From positions 1-9,556 of the forward strand of contig DATEHQ010000144.1 in NCBI GenBank assembly GCA_035279525.1: a stretch of 9,556 bases of DNA, in the 5' to 3' direction. The notes beneath the pieces are model-generated. The model was given only the letters and a program-made list of their open reading frames with translations, had not been told where the DNA came from and searched no databases. Made by a program: the position numbers and the translations under genes. Each line of letters opens with the position of its first letter. The stretch's first letter is position 1. The DNA is from DATEHQ01 sp035279525 (lineage in GTDB: Bacteria; Chloroflexota; Dormibacteria; Dormibacterales; Dormibacteraceae). Below, one piece after another: positions 5,635-9,556 of the stretch.

Positions 5635-6809
5635 GACTCCGCGTACACGACACGCTGACCCGGCGCAGGGTCCGCGTGGCTCCGTCCGGCAAGGCCCTCA
5701 CGCTCTACGTCTGCGGCGTCACGCCCTATGACTCAGGCCACATGGGGCACGCGTTCACGTTCACGATGTTCGACGTGCTCGTGCGATTCATCGAATCGCA
5801 GGGCGTTCGCGTGCGCTACGCGCAGAACGTGACCGATGTCGACGATCCCCTTTTCGAGCGCGCGCGCCGGGACCAGATCGACTGGCGGCTGCTCGCGGAT
5901 CGCGAGACCAAGGTGCACGTCCGCGACATGACAGTGCTGGGGTGGCGTCCGCCGGACGTGATGCCGAAGGTCTCGGAGGAGATCGACGGCATCCTCGCGG
6001 CGGCGATGCGCCTCCACCGAAAGGGGTACGCGTATCGGACGGACGCGCTGTACTTCGACGTGAGGCGCTACCCCGGCTACGGCCGGCTGTCGCACCGGAC
6101 GCGACGATCGATGATGCGCAAGCTCCGCGAGGAAGGGCTGCTCGGCAGGGTGGGACCCGACGCCAAGCTCGACCCGCTCGACTTCGCCCTGTGGCGCTCC
6201 TCGGGGCCGGACGAACCGGCATGGCCGTCGAAGCTCGGCGCCGGACGGCCGGGCTGGCATCTCGAGTGCTCGGCCATGGCGATGCGCTACCTCGGCGATC
6301 AGATCGACATCCACGGAGGCGGCCGCGACCTTCAGTTCAGCCATCACGAGTCAGAGCGTGCGCAGTCCGAGGCGCTCACGGGCAAGAAGCCTTTCGCGCG
6401 CGCATGGATGCACACCGGGATGGTCCGCTACGAGGGCCGCAAGATGAGCAAGTCGCTCGGCAACCTGGTCAAGGTCAGCCAGGCGCTGCAGCGCGCTCCG
6501 GCCGCGGCCGTCCGGCTCTACCTCATCTCACACCGCTATGGCGCTGATTGGGATTTCTCGTGGACGGCGCTGTCCCGCGCGGTCAAGGTGGTCGAGCGCA
6601 TAGGTCGCCTGCTGTCCGAACAGAAGCGCACTCGCTCGCGGCCGGCTCCGCCCGACAGGAGGCTGATGGCGCAGTTCGACGCCGCGCTGGCGGACGACCT
6701 CGATACGCCGCGCGCCGTGCGAGTCCTGCGCGCCGCCATACGTCAGCAAGACCCCGCCGCTGTGCGAGCCATGACCTCGATCCTGCTGGGGACCGCCTCG
6801 CTGGTCTGA
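5631..6809 (+). CDS. Cysteinyl-tRNA synthetase/MshC-family cysteine ligase, short form
   Basis: A class I aminoacyl-tRNA-synthetase-fold enzyme that activates cysteine. From the CTG at 5631 it has 392 residues: Zn ligands Cys28, Cys213, His238 and Glu242 (as in E. coli CysRS C28/C209/H234/E238), HIGH-type HMGH (37-40), and KMSKS (271-275). The tail after KMSKS is about 117 residues, ending in DDLDTPRAVRVLR and LLGTASLV, much shorter than in the 461-residue E. coli CysRS, so most of the anticodon-binding region is missing. QNVTDVDDPLFERARRD and the short tail resemble MshC, which joins cysteine to glucosaminyl-inositol in mycothiol synthesis. Either a compact CysRS or an MshC-like ligase is possible. 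The usual start codon GTG 5676 would delete the conserved first strand (RVHDTLTRR) that is readable in frame upstream; the CTG overlaps the metK stop as CTGA. Its 3' end is 5 bases from the convergent zinc-ribbon gene. Confidence 0.88.
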   Translation: MRLRVHDTLTRRRVRVAPSGKALTLYVCGVTPYDSGHMGHAFTFTMFDVLVRFIESQGVRVRYAQNVTDVDDPLFERARRDQIDWRLLADRETKVHVRDMTVLGWRPPDVMPKVSEEIDGILAAAMRLHRKGYAYRTDALYFDVRRYPGYGRLSHRTRRSMMRKLREEGLLGRVGPDAKLDPLDFALWRSSGPDEPAWPSKLGAGRPGWHLECSAMAMRYLGDQIDIHGGGRDLQFSHHESERAQSEALTGKKPFARAWMHTGMVRYEGRKMSKSLGNLVKVSQALQRAPAAAVRLYLISHRYGADWDFSWTALSRAVKVVERIGRLLSEQKRTRSRPAPPDRRLMAQFDAALADDLDTPRAVRVLRAAIRQQDPAAVRAMTSILLGTASLV

Positions 6810-6814
6810 GCCTG

Positions 6815-7123
6815 CTAGCCGACCTCAAGCGGAGACCCGCAGTTGGGGCACTCCATGTTCTGGTCGAGAGCGACCATCGTCTCGCATACGGGGCAGAGCA
6901 CATCCGCGACCTGGGTCGCGCTCTCGTTGTCTTCCTCTTCGTCGGCATCCATCTGGGCCCGCACCTCGCTCAGGTCCAGCGCGGGTGAACCGCAGTTCAG
7001 GCAGACGTAGCCCGGCTGGGCGATGCGGTGGTCCTGGTACGCGCCGGACTCGTCGAGCTCGACCTCGGCGAAGAGGGCGCGGAACAGCTTGCCGCCGCAG
7101 CGCTGTGAGCAGGCGAGGAACAT
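6815..7123 (-). CDS. Small double zinc-ribbon protein
   Basis: A 102-residue cytoplasmic protein with eight cysteines in four pairs: C5/C9, C41/C44, C77/C80 and C92/C95. The first two pairs (CSQRC and CLNC) and the last two (CPVC and CPNC, 11 residues apart) would each hold one zinc. Between them is a very acidic stretch (about 54-72, DADEEEDNES) that looks like a flexible linker. I do not recognise a named family; paired zinc ribbons of this size commonly bind nucleic acid or act as adaptors. The ATG at 7123 lies 21 bases after the permease stop, so it may be the last gene of the tetR-ABC operon. A TAGGCT box (7139-7134 on the minus strand) 10 bases before the ATG could instead drive its own near-leaderless message. 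Confidence 0.8.
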   Translation of the reverse strand: MFLACSQRCGGKLFRALFAEVELDESGAYQDHRIAQPGYVCLNCGSPALDLSEVRAQMDADEEEDNESATQVADVLCPVCETMVALDQNMECPNCGSPLEVG

Positions 7124-7144
7124 GACGGCGCCCAGCCTACGGAG

Positions 7145-8245
7145 TTACGCGATTCTCCTGCGGAGAGTCGCCGTCCCCGCGGCGATCAGGAGAACGCAGA
7201 AGAAGGCGACGACGGCGGCGTCGAGCTGGAGCGATCCCCACGTCAGGTCCGCGCCCTTGACCATGATGTCGCGCATTCCGTTCACCGCGTACGTCAGCGG
7301 CAGCACGTCGGAGAGGACCTGCAGCGGCCGTGGCTCGGTCGAGACGGGGAAGATGATCCCGGACAGCAGGACCTGCGGCACCACCACGAGCGGAATGAAC
7401 TGCACGGCCTGAAACTCCGATCGCGCGAACATGCTCAGGAAGATGCCGAGGTTGACCGCGGCGATCGCCATCAGCGCTTCCATGCCGAAGATCAGCAGCA
7501 CATTGCCCTGGTTGTGCACCTTGAGCACGGCGAGGGAGAAGACCAGCACCTCGGCCGACTGCACGAGTGCGAGCACAGTGAACCCGAGCATGTAGCCGAG
7601 CACGATCTCTCCGCGACGCAGCGGGCTCGCCATCAATCGCTCGAGCGTGCCCTGGGAGCGCTCGTTGAGGAACGCGACGATCGTGATCACGAACACGAGG
7701 AAGAAGACGACCAGGCCGACGAACGCCGCTCCGAAGTAGTCGAGCATGTCGAGGTTCGGACCGCCGTACAGGTACGTGACGTTGGGCTTCAAGCGCACGC
7801 CGCCACCGGGCGCCTGTGCCGACAGCGATGCGATGGATTCCTGGAGCGCCTGGATCACTGGGCCGTTCTCACCGGGCTGAGACCCTTCGAGATGCACCTC
7901 GGGGGCGATGGTCCCGGACTGCACCTGCTGGCTGAAGTTGGTGGGAAACACGACGTAGGCGGCCAGCGAGCCGTCCTTGAGCTTCGCGTCGCCGTCCGCG
8001 GCTGAGATGCCGGTGGTGGTGATCAGGCTCGAGTGGTTCAGCGCGTTCGCCACCGTGGCGCCCACCGGTCCGGAATCCTCATTGGCGATGCCCACCGCGG
8101 GCGCGGTCGCGGAGCCGCGCATCAGATAGCCGAGCAGGCCGAGTATGACGATGGGCGCCACAAAGAGGAGGGCCAGCGTGCGCCGGTCGCGCCGGAATCC
8201 CTGGAGCAGGCGCCTGGTGATGGCGGCCACGCGATGCCGGTTCAT
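7145..8245 (-). CDS. ABC-2 type exporter permease
   Basis: A 366-residue membrane component of an ABC exporter, of the ABC-2 superfamily form with one N-terminal transmembrane helix (about 22-41), a large external domain (about 42-170), and five helices at about 171-192, 216-238, 250-273, 282-300 and 341-360. The cytoplasmic coupling segment FLNERSQGTLERLMASPLRR (192-211) between helices 2 and 3 is the family's typical GTLERL motif. Helices 5 and 6 flank FPVSTEPRPLQVLSDVLPLTY, also characteristic. The ATG at 8245 overlaps the ATPase stop (ATGA, 8245-8242), which fixes this start over one 66 bases upstream. It pairs with the ATPase before it, probably as a dimer of each. Substrate cannot be told; drug or lipid export is usual when TetR-controlled. 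Confidence 0.94.
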   Translation of the reverse strand: MNRHRVAAITRRLLQGFRRDRRTLALLFVAPIVILGLLGYLMRGSATAPAVGIANEDSGPVGATVANALNHSSLITTTGISAADGDAKLKDGSLAAYVVFPTNFSQQVQSGTIAPEVHLEGSQPGENGPVIQALQESIASLSAQAPGGGVRLKPNVTYLYGGPNLDMLDYFGAAFVGLVVFFLVFVITIVAFLNERSQGTLERLMASPLRRGEIVLGYMLGFTVLALVQSAEVLVFSLAVLKVHNQGNVLLIFGMEALMAIAAVNLGIFLSMFARSEFQAVQFIPLVVVPQVLLSGIIFPVSTEPRPLQVLSDVLPLTYAVNGMRDIMVKGADLTWGSLQLDAAVVAFFCVLLIAAGTATLRRRIA

Positions 8246-8961
8246 GCGCGCCCCGCCCCGGCAAGCGCGAGGAATGCCTCTTCCAGGTTCTGGCTCCCGC
8301 CGCGTTCGCAAATCTCCGCCGGCGTCCCCTCCGCGAGGAGGCGGCCGTACTGGATCAGGCCCAGCCTCTGGCAGCGCTCGGCCTCGTCCATCACGTGGCT
8401 GGATACCAGCAGGGTGGTGCCGGCCGCGGCCATCCGGCGGAAGTCCTCCCAGAACTGCACGCGGAGCTGCGGGTCGATGCCCACCGTCGGTTCGTCGAGC
8501 AGGAGGAGCTTCGGCCGGTGGACCAGCGCGCAGGCCAGCGAGCAGCGCTGCCGCATGCCCCCGCTCAGTGTCGAGACCACTGAGCGCCGGCGCTCGTAGA
8601 GCTGAACCAGGTCCAGCGCCTCTTTGACGCCTTCCTCCGGCGCGCCATTGATGGCGGCGAAGAAGCGCACGTTCTCTTCCACCGAAAGGCCCGGGTAGAG
8701 GGCCGCCTGCTGCGTCATGTATCCGACCGCGCGCAGCACGTCGAGGTTTGGCATGCGCCGGCCGAGCACTGTCACCGTGCCTCCATCGGGCGCGATCAGC
8801 CCGACGATCGTGCGGATGAGCGTCGTCTTGCCGGCGCCGTTGGGACCGAGGAGACCGTAGATCTCGCCCTGCCGCACGCGCAGGCTGGCGCCGTCGAGGG
8901 CCTTGAGCGCGCCGAACTTCTTGTGCACCTCCTGGACGTCGACGGCATACGAATCGCTCAT
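8242..8961 (-). CDS. ABC exporter ATP-binding protein
   Basis: A 239-residue ATPase subunit energising the permease encoded next to it. It has Walker A GPNGAGKTT (39-47), a Q-loop in YMTQQAALYP (81-90), signature LSGGM (132-136), Walker B LLLLDEPT (152-159) followed by VGIDP, and the switch His189 in SSHVMDEAE. It most resembles the DrrA/CcmA-like group of multidrug and antibiotic exporters, including the C-terminal NLEEAFLALAG. The ATG at 8961 is preferred: it overlaps the tetR stop as ATGA (8961-8958) and has GAGGG ten bases upstream. An ATG at 8982 would add seven residues but lacks a ribosome binding site. It is the middle gene of a tightly coupled three-gene operon. Confidence 0.95.
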   Translation of the reverse strand: MSDSYAVDVQEVHKKFGALKALDGASLRVRQGEIYGLLGPNGAGKTTLIRTIVGLIAPDGGTVTVLGRRMPNLDVLRAVGYMTQQAALYPGLSVEENVRFFAAINGAPEEGVKEALDLVQLYERRRSVVSTLSGGMRQRCSLACALVHRPKLLLLDEPTVGIDPQLRVQFWEDFRRMAAAGTTLLVSSHVMDEAERCQRLGLIQYGRLLAEGTPAEICERGGSQNLEEAFLALAGAGRA

Positions 8962-9556
8962 GGTCGCATCGCCCTCAGCCATATCTCGGCCAGCTCGGTG
9001 ACGGCCTGCTCGCCATCGATGTCGAGGCCCAGGACCCGCTCCGCCGGCAAGCGCGTCATCAGGTGGAAGAAGATCGGGCCGACGAACGACTGCAGGGCGA
9101 GCAGCGGATGGATCGTGCGCAGCCGCCCTTCGGACATCTGCGCGGTGATGTAGAGGACCATCGCGCCGACCACGCGCGTGATGACGCCGCGCGCCGCCTC
9201 TTCGGTGTCGGGCGCGAGCCCGCTGACCTCGAAAAGGAGCGCCCGCAACAGGCCGGTGCGGTCGAGGTCGCCGCCGAAGACCGTGCGGTGGACCGTGCGC
9301 GCGACCTCCGGCATCACCTCCGCCGGGGGCCGGTCCCGCATCGAGGTCAGGACGCCGACCACGGGCTCGAGGGGCGAGTACGCGTAGACGAGCGCGGTGA
9401 AGAGGGCGGACTTGCCGGGGAAGAGGCGGTAGAGGGTGGCGCGGGAGACCACGGCGCGGTCGGCCAGCTCATCCATCGAGAGGGCGGCCAGGCCGTTTGC
9501 GCCGACCATGGCGAGGGCCGCATCCAGGATTCGCTCCCTGGCGCCGGGCTCGGGCG
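8958..9556 (-). CDS. TetR family transcriptional regulator (partial, start beyond right edge)
   Basis: The visible part is 198 residues. The N-terminal helix-turn-helix domain is nearly complete: RERILDAALAMVGANG, then LSMDELADRAVVSRATLYRLFPGKSALF, the classic TetR recognition helix region. Because the conserved RILDAAL helix lies upstream of the ATG at 9509 and the frame is open to the edge, the true start is outside the window. The rest is a helical ligand-binding domain of the AcrR-like type, with MVLYITAQMSEGRLR and a C-terminal LAEIWLRAMRP. The stop overlaps the ATPase start (ATGA), so regulator and exporter are co-transcribed. By family precedent it should repress this operon from an operator upstream, beyond the edge, and be released by the exporter's substrate or a related compound. 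Confidence 0.92.
   Translation of the reverse strand, partial: PEPGARERILDAALAMVGANGLAALSMDELADRAVVSRATLYRLFPGKSALFTALVYAYSPLEPVVGVLTSMRDRPPAEVMPEVARTVHRTVFGGDLDRTGLLRALLFEVSGLAPDTEEAARGVITRVVGAMVLYITAQMSEGRLRTIHPLLALQSFVGPIFFHLMTRLPAERVLGLDIDGEQAVTELAEIWLRAMRP

Overview
This is a very GC-rich stretch of bacterial chromosome. It is compactly organised: nearly every gene pair on the same strand shares a stop/start overlap (ATGA, TGATG or CTGA), GTG starts are common, and two genes look leaderless, with a TAnnnT-type -10 box a few bases before the start. The ABC-F protein, the MshC-like cysteine ligase, the ECF/Rieske pair and the DUF4349 lipoprotein fit a high-GC terrabacterial lineage such as Dormibacterota, Chloroflexota or Actinomycetota. 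No rRNA or other decisive marker is present, so the phylum is an inference. Nothing indicates recent phage or plasmid DNA.

Layout: (1) Positions 1-213 are non-coding and hold an array of short GC-rich hairpins (108-209) just beyond the 3' end of an ABC-F ATPase gene on the minus strand (214-1797). (2) Divergent from it, a DUF4349 membrane-anchored lipoprotein (1867-2778) is followed by a 12-bp terminator-like hairpin. (3) A plus-strand cluster follows: an ECF-type sigma factor (2888-3463), a membrane-anchored Rieske [2Fe-2S] protein whose start overlaps the sigma stop (3460-4113), and an 87-residue unknown protein overlapping in turn (4113-4376). (4) A second transcription unit probably starts at a strong -10 box (TATGAT, 4388-4393): metK (S-adenosylmethionine synthetase), then a short cysteinyl-tRNA synthetase/MshC-family ligase whose conserved N-terminus is readable only if translation starts at a CTG overlapping the metK stop. 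(5) Convergent to it, on the minus strand, is a tetR - ABC ATPase - ABC-2 permease operon with two ATGA overlaps, followed by a small double zinc-ribbon protein. The tetR gene runs off the right edge.

How they may work together: the sigma/Rieske/87-aa set looks like one regulatory module in which an exported iron-sulfur protein occupies the place normally held by an anti-sigma factor. That is the most unusual arrangement in the window. The metK/MshC-like pair links SAM supply and cysteine activation. The right-hand operon is a conventional TetR-controlled exporter cassette. The ABC-F protein acts on ribosomes, probably in translation quality control or antibiotic protection.
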